Assembly (NCBI GenBank): GCA_021651055.1
Contig: JAJHOH010000001.1
Coordinates: forward strand, 3,286,001-3,350,000
Source of the DNA: Candidatus Manganitrophus morganii
Lineage (GTDB): Bacteria; Nitrospirota; Nitrospiria; SBBL01; Manganitrophaceae
Direction: 5' to 3'
DNA: 64,000 nt
Shown one piece after another: positions 19,530 through 29,158 of this stretch. The notes beneath the pieces are model-generated. The model ran no database searches, was not told the origin of the DNA, and was given only the letters and a program-made list of their open reading frames with translations. The translations under genes were made by a program, and so were the position numbers. The stretch's first letter is position 1; each line of letters starts with the position of its first letter.

Positions 19530-19994
19530 TTATTGATAATCCTCCAGGAGGGTGTCGATTTTCTCTGTCGTCAGATCGCTGTGAAGGTCCTCATTCACCA
19601 TCATCACCGGCGCGCGGTCGCAGGCGCCGAGACAGACGTTCGGCAAAAAGGTGAATCGATTGTCGGCGGTGGTCTGGCCGAGACCGACGCCGAGCCGTTC
19701 CATGAGATGCTCCCGGACCCGCTCATATCCCATCACCCAGCAGCTGACGCTGTCGCAGAGAAGCAGCACATGCCGGCCGACCGGCCTGCGGAAGATTCGA
19801 TTATAGAAGGTGGCGATCCCGTCGAGCTCATCCGGGGCCATGTCGAGCAGGGATGCGACATCCTGGATCGCCTCATCGGGGACCCACCCGCGGTGTTTCT
19901 GAACGATCTGCATCGCATCGATGCAAACGGCCTGCTTGTTGGGGTAGAGAGGAAGCTCCGCTTCAATCTCCCTTCGTTCTTCCGGACTCAACAT
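19530..19994 (-). CDS. nuoE: NADH-quinone oxidoreductase subunit E
   Basis: 154-residue thioredoxin-like 2Fe-2S subunit. The four cysteine ligands are visible as CDSVSC and, further on, CLGACD. The N-terminal helical domain (LSPEERREIEAELPLYPNKQ) is as in other NuoE proteins. It pairs with NuoF and carries cluster N1a. Confidence 0.95.
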   Translation of the reverse strand: MLSPEERREIEAELPLYPNKQAVCIDAMQIVQKHRGWVPDEAIQDVASLLDMAPDELDGIATFYNRIFRRPVGRHVLLLCDSVSCWVMGYERVREHLMERLGVGLGQTTADNRFTFLPNVCLGACDRAPVMMVNEDLHSDLTTEKIDTLLEDYQ

Positions 19995-20034
19995 GTTTTC
20001 TCCGCATCTTGTTTATGTTTGATTCCTAATTGAT

Positions 20035-21783
20035 TTATTTGTCTACATCCGCCAAAACAAAATCGACGCTCCCGAAGATGGCGATCAGATCGGAGACGGT
20101 CAGCCCCCGGCAGAGGAGCGGCAGCATCTGCATGTGGGGGAAAGAGGGGGTCCGGATTCGGTTCCGGTACGGCGTCGTGCTTCCGTCGCTGATCAGGTAA
20201 TAGCCGTTGTTCCCCTTGCTCGCTTCGATCGCTCCGAGCGCCTCGCCGGGGGGGATCACCGGCCCCCAGCTGACGGTAAGGAAATGGGCGATCAGTGTCT
20301 CGATGTCGTGCATCGTTTTCGGTTTCGGCGGCGGGGTGGCGAGCGGATGGATCGCCTTATAGGGGCCGTCCGGCATGTTCCGGACGCACTGGTCGATGAT
20401 CCGCAGGCTCTGGCGCATCTCCTCGATCCGGACGGTGGCGCGATCGTAGCTGTCGCCATCCTTCCCGATCGGGATATCGAATTCAAATTGGTCGTAGCCG
20501 GAATAAGGATGCGCCTTTCGGAAGTCCCATCCCAATCCGCAGGCGCGCAGGTTCGGCCCGGTCATTCCCCACTCGATCGCCTCGTCGACGGTCGTCCGGC
20601 CAATCCCCTTCGTCCTCGCTTTGAAGATCCGGTTTTTGACGATCTCCCGCTCGTATTCATTGAGGCGCGGCGGAAGGTAGCTGATGAAATCGCGGAAGAG
20701 ATCTTCCCATCCGATCGGCAGGTCCTGTGCGGTTCCCCCCATCCGGAACCAATTCGGGTGCATCCGCGCGCCGGTGATCGCCTCGGCGATATAAAAGGCC
20801 CGCTCCCGGTCGTTGAAAGTGTAAAAAACCGGAGAGAGCTGGCCGACATCCTGGGAAAAGGTCCCGAGCCAGACGAAATGATTGGCGATCCGGTAGAGCT
20901 CACACATCATCACCCGGATGACCTGAGCCCGCAGGGGGATGTCGATTCCGGCGAGCTGCTCCACCGACGAAAGATAAGCCATGTTGTTGATGACGCCGGA
21001 GAGGTAATCGACCCGGTCGGTGTAGGGGAGGTAGGTGTGCCAGGTCTGCCGCTCGGCGACCTTCTCCTGCGCCCGGTGATGAAAGCCGATGTCGGGGACC
21101 GCGTCGACGATGATCTCGCCGTCGAGCTGCAGGACCACCCGCAACACGCCGTGGGTGCCGGGATGGTGCGGTCCGAGATTCAAGAAGAGGAAATCGGTCC
21201 CGTCGCTGCTCCGCTTCATCCCCCACTCTTCCGGATCGAATTGAAGCTGCTCCTGTTCCTCCATCATCTTTTGATCGGGCATGTTCAGGCCGAGCTCGGT
21301 TCCGTGAGAGGGATGATCCTTTCGCAGCGGATGGCCTTCCCAATCGCGCGGCATGATCAGCCGGACCAGGTGCGGATGGCCGTCGAAGCGGATGCCGACG
21401 AGGTCCCACGTCTCCCGCTCGTACCAATCGGCCGCCGGCCAGAGGTCGGTGATCGTCGGAACGGAGGGGCGTTTCTCCGGCAAAGGGACCTTGAAGCGAA
21501 GATAAGCGTTGCGGCCGAAGGAGTAGAGATGATAAACCGCCGTGAAGTCGCTGTCGGGCTGCCCTTCGCGGTGGACGCGGACCCGCTCGTCGATGCCGGT
21601 CAGATCATAGAGCATCTTGTAGGGCCGGTCGATTTCGTTCTTCACGTACCGGAGCAGATCGTGGATCTTCTCTTTGTTGATCCAGAAAGTCGGGATCCGA
21701 TCGACCGTCGGCTGCACGGCGAGCAGCGCCGGACCGGCTTGCGCTTGAATCGCTTCGTTGAGGGAGAGATCAACGGTTTGCAT
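20035..21783 (-). CDS. nuoCD: fused NADH-quinone oxidoreductase subunit C/D
   Basis: 582 residues made of a NuoC (30-kDa) domain (about 1-185) joined to NuoD (49-kDa) from about 195. The NuoC signature [21 protein letters not shown] lies at about 122-142. NuoD begins with [15 protein letters not shown] and has the quinone-pocket His residues. The fusion is known from several lineages including E. coli. The gene overlaps nuoB by 14 bp. Confidence 0.96.
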   Translation of the reverse strand: MQTVDLSLNEAIQAQAGPALLAVQPTVDRIPTFWINKEKIHDLLRYVKNEIDRPYKMLYDLTGIDERVRVHREGQPDSDFTAVYHLYSFGRNAYLRFKVPLPEKRPSVPTITDLWPAADWYERETWDLVGIRFDGHPHLVRLIMPRDWEGHPLRKDHPSHGTELGLNMPDQKMMEEQEQLQFDPEEWGMKRSSDGTDFLFLNLGPHHPGTHGVLRVVLQLDGEIIVDAVPDIGFHHRAQEKVAERQTWHTYLPYTDRVDYLSGVINNMAYLSSVEQLAGIDIPLRAQVIRVMMCELYRIANHFVWLGTFSQDVGQLSPVFYTFNDRERAFYIAEAITGARMHPNWFRMGGTAQDLPIGWEDLFRDFISYLPPRLNEYEREIVKNRIFKARTKGIGRTTVDEAIEWGMTGPNLRACGLGWDFRKAHPYSGYDQFEFDIPIGKDGDSYDRATVRIEEMRQSLRIIDQCVRNMPDGPYKAIHPLATPPPKPKTMHDIETLIAHFLTVSWGPVIPPGEALGAIEASKGNNGYYLISDGSTTPYRNRIRTPSFPHMQMLPLLCRGLTVSDLIAIFGSVDFVLADVDK

Positions 21784-22450
21784 CGCGGCCTTCCCGGTAA
21801 AGATCGTGCGACGCGTAATCGGGCGGGGTGAGCCGGCCGATCAACCGCCGCTTCGGACCCTTTAATTCGCGCTGGGCGGGGAATACCGGCTGCTCCACCC
21901 CTTGTGGGCCGATCACCCAGGAGAGCGGCCGCCGTTCGTTCCCCACCTTTTTTTGCAACAAAAGAAGTCCTTCCATCAGGCTGTCGGGACGGGGAGGACA
22001 GCCGGTGACGTAGACGTCGACCGGGAGAAATTTGTCGACCCCCTGGATGACGCTGTAGACGTCGAACATCCCGTCCGAGCAGGCGCACGATCCCATCGCG
22101 ATCACCCAACGGGGCGCCATCATCTGCTGGTAGAGCAACTTGATCATCGGCGACGCCTTGTAGAAGACCGTTCCCGAGATGACGATGACGTCGGCTTCTC
22201 GGGGGGTCCCGCGGATCACCTCGGCGCCGAACCGGGCGATGTCATATTTGCTCGTCAGGCTGGTCGCCATCTCTACGTAGCAGCAGGAGAGGCCAAAATT
22301 AAACGGCCAGATCGAGTTCTTCCGACCCCACGCAACCAGATCTTCCAGCCGGGCCAGCGCAAAATTGCCGCGGCCCGAACTGTCAGTGGAACGATTGTTG
22401 TGATCGTGATTCTTTTCTCTCGAATCGGGCTTGCGGGACCACCAGCCCAT
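21770..22450 (-). CDS. nuoB: NADH-quinone oxidoreductase subunit B
   Basis: 226-residue subunit carrying cluster N2, the last electron carrier before quinone. The tandem cysteines appear in [10 protein letters not shown], with further ligands in [12 protein letters not shown] and [11 protein letters not shown]. The N-terminal 30 residues are hydrophilic and variable (Asn/His/Asp-rich). It lies 12 bp after the nuoA stop. Confidence 0.97.
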   Translation of the reverse strand: MGWWSRKPDSREKNHDHNNRSTDSSGRGNFALARLEDLVAWGRKNSIWPFNFGLSCCYVEMATSLTSKYDIARFGAEVIRGTPREADVIVISGTVFYKASPMIKLLYQQMMAPRWVIAMGSCACSDGMFDVYSVIQGVDKFLPVDVYVTGCPPRPDSLMEGLLLLQKKVGNERRPLSWVIGPQGVEQPVFPAQRELKGPKRRLIGRLTPPDYASHDLYREGRDANR

Positions 22451-22462
22451 CGCAGCTCCTTT

Positions 22463-22834
22463 CTAACGTGAGTACCATTCGGGCGATCCCCAATCGAGGG
22501 CGCCGAGCCGCGCAAGGTAGACCAGCGCCGCCAGCAAGATGCCGATGAAAAGGGCGATTTCTCCGTAGCCGAGCCAGCCGAGCTCGCGGGCCGCCACCGC
22601 CCAGGCGAAGATGAAGACCGCTTCCAAATCGAAGATCACAAAAAACATGGCGACCAGATAAAACTTGGCGGAGAAGCGAGCCTCCGCCGTGCCGGTCGGA
22701 ACGATTCCCGATTCGTAGGGAATGTCGGTGGCGAGGTCGCGATGCCGCTCTCCCAAGAGATGGGAAAGGAGAAGCATCCCGGCGACCAGGAAGACAACGA
22801 GGAGGAAATAAGCGCCCAACGGCCAAAGAGTCAT
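22463..22834 (-). CDS. nuoA: NADH-quinone oxidoreductase subunit A
   Basis: 123-residue, three-helix subunit and first gene of the 13-gene nuo operon. The conserved loop YESGIVPTGTAEARFSAKFY (family pattern YE-G--P-G-A---F---FY) and FVIFDLEAVFIFAWAVAARE are diagnostic. A candidate promoter lies about 35 bp upstream at 22874-22903. Confidence 0.96.
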   Translation of the reverse strand: MTLWPLGAYFLLVVFLVAGMLLLSHLLGERHRDLATDIPYESGIVPTGTAEARFSAKFYLVAMFFVIFDLEAVFIFAWAVAARELGWLGYGEIALFIGILLAALVYLARLGALDWGSPEWYSR

Positions 22835-23185
22835 TGTTTCAGATCATCCCTAACGGCTCAGATTTATTCCCTCATTGTAGGGGGATGGGGAGGGGGGAGA
22901 CAATTAGCCGGCATGATGATCTCCTTCCGTATGACGGGCGGCTGTCGCGGGGCCTTGGCTTGTCTCTTCCTGATTTCATCTTGGCGCAAGATCTATTTTG
23001 TTTCTTGGCCGGAATGTTTTTGCAAGTGCTATTGCTTTCCGGAATTTAAATGATTATTCTTGAAAATCGGAGGCGACGGCCTGATCCCGATAGGAGGAGG
23101 ATTTCTGTGATCGGTCTCACTTGCCGCTTTCGGCCTCTATCCATACCGTCATTCCGGCCTTATAATGAGGGCATGAAGTGTTCAC
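22835..23185. other. divergent intergenic region between nuoA and the MASE1 kinase
   Basis: 351 bp without a supported gene. It holds a candidate nuo promoter on the minus strand (22874-22903) and a TATAAT on the plus strand at 23161-23166, the latter without a convincing -35. Very G-rich runs occur at 22879-22897. Confidence 0.5.
22874..22903 (-). promoter_or_regulatory. candidate sigma70-type promoter of the nuo operon
   Basis: Reading the minus strand, TTGTCT (22903-22898) and TACAAT (22879-22874) are separated by an 18-bp C-rich spacer. This would start transcription near 22867, about 33 nt before nuoA. Confidence 0.45.
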
Positions 23186-25273
23186 ATGGAGCAACGCGCG
23201 ATATTACAATCGGCCGCTTCTCCGCTCGGGCTTCCGAATCAGCGGCCTGGAACGACCGATAAGATGAGGATCTCCCTTTCAAATGCAGCGATGAGCCTGG
23301 GGCTTGCCGCCGTCTATTTCGTCGCCGGCAAGCTCGGCTTGATGTTGGCTTTTCTTCATGAGAACGCGTCGGCGGTTTGGCCCCCCGCGGGGATTGCGCT
23401 GGCCGCCGCTCTGCTCTTCGGATACCGCGTCTGGCCGGGGATCTTCCTCGGGGCCTTTCTGGCCAATGTGACGACGGCGGGGACGGTTGCGACGTCGCTC
23501 GGCATCGCGACGGGCAATACGCTTGAGGCGCTGGTCGGCGCCTGGCTGGTTCAGCGGTTCGCCAACGGCCGCCATGCATTCGACCGGCCGCAAGATGTTT
23601 TCAAGTATGTTCTTCTCGCCGCTTTCTTCAGCACGACCCTCAGCGCGACCTTCGGCGTCACCAGCTTGACCTTGGGAGGCTTTGCCTCCCTGGATCAATA
23701 TGGACCGGTCTGGCTGACCTGGTGGCTCGGCGATATGGTCAGCGATCTGATCGTGGCGCCGCTGATCCTCCTCTGGGCCGGAAAGGGTCTGAAGGGTTTC
23801 ACATGGCGGCGCTCTATTGAGTTTCTCCTTGTGCTCGTCCTTGTTTTTCTTGTCTGCCAGATCGTCTTCGGCGGATGGCTTCCCTTCAAGACGAAGAATT
23901 ACCCGCTTGAATATTTGACGATCCCGATCCTCCTCTGGGCCGCATTCCGGCTCGGGCGGCGTGGGATGATGACCGCCTCCTTCATGATGTCGGGGGTCAC
24001 CACCGTTGGAACGCTTCGCGGATTCGGCCCCTTCTTTACGGGCGACCACAATGAATCGCTCCTCCTGCTGCAGGCGTTTACGGGGACGATGACAGTGATG
24101 GCCTTGTCGCTCGCCGCGATCATTTCAGAGGAGAGACAAGCAGAAGAAGCGCTGCGCGAAAGCGAGGATCGACTGCGATTGGCGGTCGAGGCGACGGGAC
24201 TGGGAACCTGGGATTTTAACCCGATCACCGGCGCCTTGCGATGGTCTGCCCGATGCAAGGCGATCTTCGGTCTTCCTCCGGAGGGGGAAGTGAGCTATTC
24301 CCTCTTCCTGGATCGTGTCCACGCGGAGGATCGGGAGCGGGTGAACGAAACGGTCAAGCGCCTGCTCGATCCGGCCAGCGGCGGAAATTATAAGATCGAG
24401 TATCGTACGGTGCCGCTCCAAAAGGGCGTGCCGCACTGGCTCGCGGCGCGCGGGCAGGTCTTCTATGACGAAGCGGGCCGAGCCGCGCGATTTATCGGAA
24501 CGGTTCTCGACATTACGGAGCGCAAGCAGGGGGAGGAGGAGTTGAAAGCGAGAACAATGGAAGCGCAGGAGGCGAGCCGGTTGAAGTCACAGCTCCTCTC
24601 GAATGTTTCGCACGAGCTGCGCACCCCCCTCAACAGCATTATCGGATTTGCGCATCTCCTTCTGGGGGAGACGTACGGTCCGCTTCAAGAGAATCAAAAA
24701 ATGCCCCTGGAGAGGGTGCTGAGGAACTCCGATGAACTACTCAATTTAATCAACAATCTGTTGGACTTTTCCAAGATCGAGTCGGGGAAGCTGGCGCTGG
24801 AACTGCAACCGGTGGAGATGGTCCCTCTGCTGGAAGATGTGTTGGAGGGATTGAAACCGCTGGTCGAGAAGAAATCGTTGGCGACCGGCCTGAATCTCTC
24901 AGAACGTATCCCGACCATTGAGTCCGATCCCAATCGAATCAAACAGGTTTTCTCGAATCTTCTCTCAAATGCGATCAAATTTACCGAGGAGGGGGAGATT
25001 CGAATCAAGTTGAAGGATCGACCTGAACGGGGAGGGGTGGAGATTGCGGTGCATGATACCGGCATCGGCATCCCGCCGGAGGAGCTCCCGAAGATCTTCG
25101 AGGCGTTCCACCAGGTCGATGGAACGTTGACGCGGGAATTCGGGGGGACCGGTTTGGGGCTGGCGATTGTAAAGGAGCTGGTGGATCTGTTGAAGGGGGA
25201 GATTCAGGCGACCAGCGAGCGGGGAAAAGGATCGACCTTCACCCTCTATTTGCCCTACCGATGGAAAGAGTAA
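23186..25273 (+). CDS. MASE1-PAS sensor histidine kinase
   Basis: 695 residues. An N-terminal MASE1 integral membrane sensory domain spans about 36-310 (eight or so helices, with the NASAVWPPAGIALAAALL segment). One PAS/PAC domain follows (about 325-448), then HisKA with phospho-acceptor His476 in NVSHELRTPLN, and HATPase_c (about 580-693) with VHDTGIGIP and FGGTGLGLAI boxes. There is no receiver domain and no adjacent regulator. The start is uncertain: ATG 23186 lacks a clear ribosome site, and ATG 23264 would begin directly before MASE1. A TATAAT at 23161 is compatible with either. The ligand is unknown. Confidence 0.9.
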   Translation: MEQRAILQSAASPLGLPNQRPGTTDKMRISLSNAAMSLGLAAVYFVAGKLGLMLAFLHENASAVWPPAGIALAAALLFGYRVWPGIFLGAFLANVTTAGTVATSLGIATGNTLEALVGAWLVQRFANGRHAFDRPQDVFKYVLLAAFFSTTLSATFGVTSLTLGGFASLDQYGPVWLTWWLGDMVSDLIVAPLILLWAGKGLKGFTWRRSIEFLLVLVLVFLVCQIVFGGWLPFKTKNYPLEYLTIPILLWAAFRLGRRGMMTASFMMSGVTTVGTLRGFGPFFTGDHNESLLLLQAFTGTMTVMALSLAAIISEERQAEEALRESEDRLRLAVEATGLGTWDFNPITGALRWSARCKAIFGLPPEGEVSYSLFLDRVHAEDRERVNETVKRLLDPASGGNYKIEYRTVPLQKGVPHWLAARGQVFYDEAGRAARFIGTVLDITERKQGEEELKARTMEAQEASRLKSQLLSNVSHELRTPLNSIIGFAHLLLGETYGPLQENQKMPLERVLRNSDELLNLINNLLDFSKIESGKLALELQPVEMVPLLEDVLEGLKPLVEKKSLATGLNLSERIPTIESDPNRIKQVFSNLLSNAIKFTEEGEIRIKLKDRPERGGVEIAVHDTGIGIPPEELPKIFEAFHQVDGTLTREFGGTGLGLAIVKELVDLLKGEIQATSERGKGSTFTLYLPYRWKE

Positions 25274-25362
25274 TCTTCGTTCTTGATGGAATGCACGAAA
25301 TTGTGAAACAATGATCCCCGATGTGCGAACCTCGCGCCCCATTTTTTGAGTGAAAAAACCGA

Positions 25363-25854
25363 ATGCCCTGGACCCCCCCTGTTTTGAAAACGGAACGGCT
25401 CTCTCTCGCCGGCCCGGACGATGCGGTTCAACCGGTTTTCGTTTCGGACGGCCGCGACGCCGCCGCGCAAGCATTGCCCGGCCTTCCCAGCAACTGGAAG
25501 ATCTATCTGAAAGAGAGCGAAGAGCCGATCGGGACGATCGGCTATATCGGATGGGACCGTGAGACGCGTCTGGCGGAGGTCGGATTTATCCTGATGAACA
25601 TCCATACCGGCCGCGGCTATATGACCGAGGCCTGCCGGGCCGTCGTCGATTTCGGCTTCGAGGGGATGGGCCTGGCGATCGTGGAGGCCAAATCGCTCCC
25701 GAACAACATCGCATCGATCCGCGTTCTTGAAAAGGTGGGGATGAAACGGGAGGCGCGGATTCAAGGACGGCTTTCTTCGAAGGGTCCGCCGGTCGATCTC
25801 GATCTCTTTCGAATCAAGAAAGAGGCGTGGTCAAGCGGGATAAGTTTTCGATGA
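25363..25854 (+). CDS. GNAT-family N-acetyltransferase (RimJ/RimL-like)
   Basis: 163 residues. The acetyl-CoA binding motif A appears as GRGYMTEACRAVVDFGF (about residues 85-101), followed by SLPNNIASIRVLEKVGMKREA, the motif B region typical of RimJ/RimL-type transferases that acetylate N-termini or small molecules. The middle of the domain is compact, making it somewhat shorter than usual. The target is unknown. Its 3' end overlaps the convergent HAD gene by 41 bp. Confidence 0.85.
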   Translation: MPWTPPVLKTERLSLAGPDDAVQPVFVSDGRDAAAQALPGLPSNWKIYLKESEEPIGTIGYIGWDRETRLAEVGFILMNIHTGRGYMTEACRAVVDFGFEGMGLAIVEAKSLPNNIASIRVLEKVGMKREARIQGRLSSKGPPVDLDLFRIKKEAWSSGISFR

Positions 25855-26611
25855 CGTAATCGGGACGGATCGCGCCCCGCTCGGCCATCGCCGCCGTTGT
25901 GCAGCCGGAGAGGACCAAGATCGTGGCGAGCCCCGCCCGCTGCCCGCCGAGGATGTCGGAGTCGAGCCGGTCGCCGACGATGGCGCAGCGGCCGCCGGGT
26001 GGAAAGAGATCGAGCGCGATCTCGAAGATTAACTTTTCGGGCTTTCCGACCACAACCGGTGTGATCCCGGTCGCCACCTCGATGGCGGCGACGATCGGAC
26101 CGGTCCCGGGCCAGAGACCGTCGGGCATCGGGAAGTTGGCATCCCGGTTCGTCGCAATAAAGGCCGCCCCCCGCTGGATCGCAAGGGTCGCGATCTTCAG
26201 CTCCTGATATGAAAAGTGCTCATGTCCCCCGACGACGACGATCTCCGCCGCCACCCCCTCATTCCCTTTCAAGACATGTCCCCCGACCGCCTCGATTTCG
26301 GAGCGGAGCCCATCGCTTCCGACGACGAAAATCGGCCGGCCGGTTTTTCCTTCCCTCTGGAGGTAGAGGGCGGCGGCGCGTCCGGAGGTGAGGAACTCCG
26401 CCGGGTCGGCGGGGATGCCGAGGCGGGCCAGCTTCGTCGCATATCCGTCGGCGGTGTGGCGGGGATCGTTGGTAATGAAGAGACGGCGTTTTCCCGCGTC
26501 ATTTAAAGCGGTGAACGTCTCCGCGGCGCAGGAGGTCGGCTGATCGCCGAGGTAGACGACGCCGTCGAGATCGATCAGAAAATGGTCAAACCGGTCGAGA
26601 AGGCGGTTCAT
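25814..26611 (-). CDS. HAD-IIA family hydrolase (NagD/phosphoglycolate-phosphatase-like)
   Basis: 265 residues. HAD motif I is LIDLDGVVYLG with nucleophile Asp14 and acid/base Asp16, motif II is FITND near residue 48, motif III Lys lies in VVGKPEKLIF, and motif IV is IVGDRLDSDILGG. The C2-type cap between motifs II and III defines the IIA subclass, which dephosphorylates small molecules such as nucleotides, glycerol phosphate or phosphoglycolate. The start overlaps the thiD stop (ATGA), so it is probably co-translated with thiamin salvage genes, but a thiamin substrate is inference only. Confidence 0.9.
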   Translation of the reverse strand: MNRLLDRFDHFLIDLDGVVYLGDQPTSCAAETFTALNDAGKRRLFITNDPRHTADGYATKLARLGIPADPAEFLTSGRAAALYLQREGKTGRPIFVVGSDGLRSEIEAVGGHVLKGNEGVAAEIVVVGGHEHFSYQELKIATLAIQRGAAFIATNRDANFPMPDGLWPGTGPIVAAIEVATGITPVVVGKPEKLIFEIALDLFPPGGRCAIVGDRLDSDILGGQRAGLATILVLSGCTTAAMAERGAIRPDYVIENLSRLTTPLS

Positions 26612-27459
26612 CTCTTTCGCGAGGGGAGAAAGTAGAAGTGGTCGGTCGGGCCGTGTCCGTGGCCGATGGAGAGGCCGTGACGGATTGCCTCGGTCACATA
26701 AGTCTTGGCTTCTTGGACCGCTTGCTTCAACGTTTTTCCGGAAGCGATCTGAGCGGCGATGGCGGCGGAGTAGGTGCAGCCGGTGCCGTGTGTGTTCTGC
26801 GATTCGATGAAGTCGGACCGGAAAAAGGTGATCTCTTTGCCGTCAAAAAGGAGATCGCACCCCCGCTCTTCCAACAGGTGCCCTCCCTTCACCAGGACGG
26901 CGTGGCCGCCGAGGAGGTGGATCTTTCGCGCGGCCTCTTCCGCCTCGGCCACGGTGCGGATTTTGTTCCCGGTCAAGAGCTCCGCCTCGTGGATGTTCGG
27001 CGTGACCAGGGCCGCCAGAGGGAACAGCTCGCTCTTCATCATCGCAATCGCCTCCGGCTTGAGGAGAGGATAGCCGCTTTTGGAGACCATCACCGGATCG
27101 ACGATCAGATTTTGAACCTGCATTTCTTTGACGAGCTGGGCGACCCGTTTGACGATTCCCTTGGAAGAGAGCATGCCGGTTTTGACCGCGGAGATCGTGA
27201 AATCGTCGAAGACCGCCCGGATCTGCGCCTCGATCACCCGAAGGGGAAGGTCGAACGCGGTGACGACCGTTTTGGTATTTTGAGCGGTGATCGATGTCAA
27301 CACCGATAAGGCGAAAACCCCGTTGGCTTGGATCGCCTTGATGTCGGCCTGAATGCCGGCGCCGCCGCCGGAGTCGGAGCCGGCGATCGTCAAGACCTGC
27401 GCGATCGGCGGGCGCGACCGCGTCCCGTCCGACGGCGCGGCGGTCTCTATACCGGCCAT
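26608..27459 (-). CDS. thiD: hydroxymethylpyrimidine/phosphomethylpyrimidine kinase
   Basis: 283 residues from ATG 27459, ribokinase-fold. VLTIAGSDSGGGAGIQADIKA (near residue 22) is the ThiD N-terminal signature, and TGCTYSAAIAAQIASG supplies the anion hole and catalytic region. It phosphorylates HMP twice for thiamin synthesis. The frame is open upstream to 27585, but ATG 27459 is the first that gives a normal N-terminus; it overlaps the tenA stop by 13 bp. Order methyltransferase - tenA - thiD - HAD suggests one transcript. Confidence 0.93.
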   Translation of the reverse strand: MAGIETAAPSDGTRSRPPIAQVLTIAGSDSGGGAGIQADIKAIQANGVFALSVLTSITAQNTKTVVTAFDLPLRVIEAQIRAVFDDFTISAVKTGMLSSKGIVKRVAQLVKEMQVQNLIVDPVMVSKSGYPLLKPEAIAMMKSELFPLAALVTPNIHEAELLTGNKIRTVAEAEEAARKIHLLGGHAVLVKGGHLLEERGCDLLFDGKEITFFRSDFIESQNTHGTGCTYSAAIAAQIASGKTLKQAVQEAKTYVTEAIRHGLSIGHGHGPTDHFYFLPSRKR

Positions 27460-28112
27460 CGCTCTTCCCTCCAGGCCATCTCCCAGAACATCCACTCGTA
27501 GCGGGAGCTGAGGATGAAGTAGCTTTCCATCCGGAGTTTTTCGTCGGCGCCGGCCCCTTTCGCCCATACATCGACCTTCTCGCACATCCAGCGGGCGACC
27601 TCGGCAAATTCGGGCGAGGCATAAAGGGCGAGCCAGTTTTTATAGGGATGTGTTTCCGGAGGAGCCCCCTTCTCCGTCAGACGGCGGCCGACCTCCACAT
27701 AAATCCAGGCGCAGGGGAGGGCGACGACGGTCGTCTCGGCCAGGGTGCCGGTGGCGGCGACCTGAAGCATGTGGCGGGTATAGGCGTAGTTCGTCGGGGC
27801 CATTGGGAGGGCGGCCATCTCCGCCTCGGTCATCTTCCATTGCCGGCCGTATTCTTTGTGGAGTCCCCGCTCCACCTGGATGGTGTCGGCGGCCAGCTGG
27901 GTGAATTTCTGCATCGTCTCGATGTCGACGCTCTTCTGAGCCGCGGCGGAGAAGACCTTCGCCAGCTCGAAGAGGAAGAGGGAATCCTGGATGATGTAGA
28001 ACCGAAATTTTTTCTCCGGGAGCGATCCGTCGCCGAGAGCCTCGACGAACGGATGCTTCAATTGCGCGTCCCAAATCGGCTGGGCGAGCTTTTTAAGATG
28101 TTGGGTAAACAT
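27447..28112 (-). CDS. tenA: TenA family thiaminase II / aminopyrimidine hydrolase
   Basis: 221 residues, all-helical TenA fold. Catalytic Cys lies in VVALPCAWIYVEVG and the active-site tyrosine/aspartate region in FRFYIIQDSLFL. It salvages HMP from degraded thiamin (aminopyrimidine hydrolysis) and feeds ThiD encoded next. Start ATG 28112 is preceded by AAGGAGG; the in-frame TTG at 28127 would put that ribosome site inside the gene. No TPP riboswitch was recognisable upstream. Confidence 0.92.
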   Translation of the reverse strand: MFTQHLKKLAQPIWDAQLKHPFVEALGDGSLPEKKFRFYIIQDSLFLFELAKVFSAAAQKSVDIETMQKFTQLAADTIQVERGLHKEYGRQWKMTEAEMAALPMAPTNYAYTRHMLQVAATGTLAETTVVALPCAWIYVEVGRRLTEKGAPPETHPYKNWLALYASPEFAEVARWMCEKVDVWAKGAGADEKLRMESYFILSSRYEWMFWEMAWREERWPV

Positions 28113-28212
28113 AACCGCCTCCTTCAAACCATATTGAAGGCCATTTTAAAAGAAGCGACCTTGGATTGCAACCGGAGGAAAGGAATTAAAGTAGGAATTA
28201 CGAATGTGGAAA

Positions 28213-28968
28213 TTATTTGGGTTTGGCGGTGATGAACCAATCCCAGAGACGGGGCTGGTCATCGAAGGGCTCGAAGCTGCCGATCTGGCCGTCCCAGGGA
28301 TAGAGGACCTTCTTGATCCGGATGTTTTTGAAGCCGGCTTTCTTCAAGCGGTGTTTGATCTCGAAGGCGTAGAAAAACTTCTGTCGCTGGCCGTCATCGT
28401 CGTAGATCCCGCTGATGAAATCGAACTTCCGGCGCTCCAGAATCTTTTTGGTGGCCCAGAGCGCTTTCTCTTCATCCCCGATCTTCTCGATCTCGCGGTC
28501 GAAGATCAGCGCCCCTTGATAAAGGATCACCTCCATCGACGGAAAGATCGCCATCAGGGACCCTTCCGGCGTCAATGTCCGATGGATCTCCGAGAGGATC
28601 GTATCGATGCTTCGTGAGGAGGGGAAGAGGATCGAGTTGACCGCGACGGCGACGTCGAACTGACCGTAGAACCGGGAGAGATCGATCAGAGAGGAGCGGC
28701 AGAAAGAGACGTTTTTGGCGTCGACGCGCCGCTTGGCCGTCTGAATCATCCGCGGTGAGAAGTCGATCGCGGTGACCTGCTTGAAGTGGTCCGACAGAAA
28801 GGGAAGAAGCGGGCCGGTGCCGCAGCCGAGGTCGGCGGCCGCTTGTTCTTGTTTGTTCGGAAGGGCGAGGATCTCGTCGAAGAGGGGGTTGATGACCCCT
28901 TCTTGAAAAGGAGAGATGATTTCCTGCTCGTATCGGTTTGCGATCCGGTCCCAATCTTTTACATCCAT
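28213..28968 (-). CDS. class I SAM-dependent methyltransferase
   Basis: 251 residues. Motif I is AADLGCGTGPLLPFL (about 43-57) and motif II-like acidic residue lies in VTAIDFSPRMIQTAKRR, both for SAM binding. The C-terminal half (FYAFEIKHRLKKAGFKNIRIKKVLYPWD) is the usual substrate-side end of methyltransferase_11/25 proteins. It lies 100 bp upstream of tenA on the same strand and may share its transcript. The substrate is unknown. Confidence 0.88.
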   Translation of the reverse strand: MDVKDWDRIANRYEQEIISPFQEGVINPLFDEILALPNKQEQAAADLGCGTGPLLPFLSDHFKQVTAIDFSPRMIQTAKRRVDAKNVSFCRSSLIDLSRFYGQFDVAVAVNSILFPSSRSIDTILSEIHRTLTPEGSLMAIFPSMEVILYQGALIFDREIEKIGDEEKALWATKKILERRKFDFISGIYDDDGQRQKFFYAFEIKHRLKKAGFKNIRIKKVLYPWDGQIGSFEPFDDQPRLWDWFITAKPK

Positions 28969-29084
28969 TGATTTAAATATAGCATATCTCTCTCATTTGG
29001 AAAACCGGAAATTCTGACGCGATGCGGATGATCCCTTTAGGGGATCTGTCGTGATGGTGTCCGAAGCGGCGCAGAGGGACAACA

Positions 29085-29112
29085 TTGTAATCCGGGTTTG
29101 AGTAGATATAAG
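29085..29112 (+). promoter_or_regulatory. candidate promoter of the DUF488 gene
   Basis: TTGTAA (29085-29090) and TATAAG (29107-29112) with a 16-bp spacer. The start codon is about 40 bp beyond the predicted transcription start. Confidence 0.45.
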
Positions 29113-29158
29113 ATGAGGGGGTCACCTATAAACTAAGAGGTTCGCGTCAGGTTGTTTT

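Noticed and set aside
28113..28212. TPP riboswitch before tenA
   Set aside because: The conserved CUGAGA and ACCUGAUC-type segments are not present.
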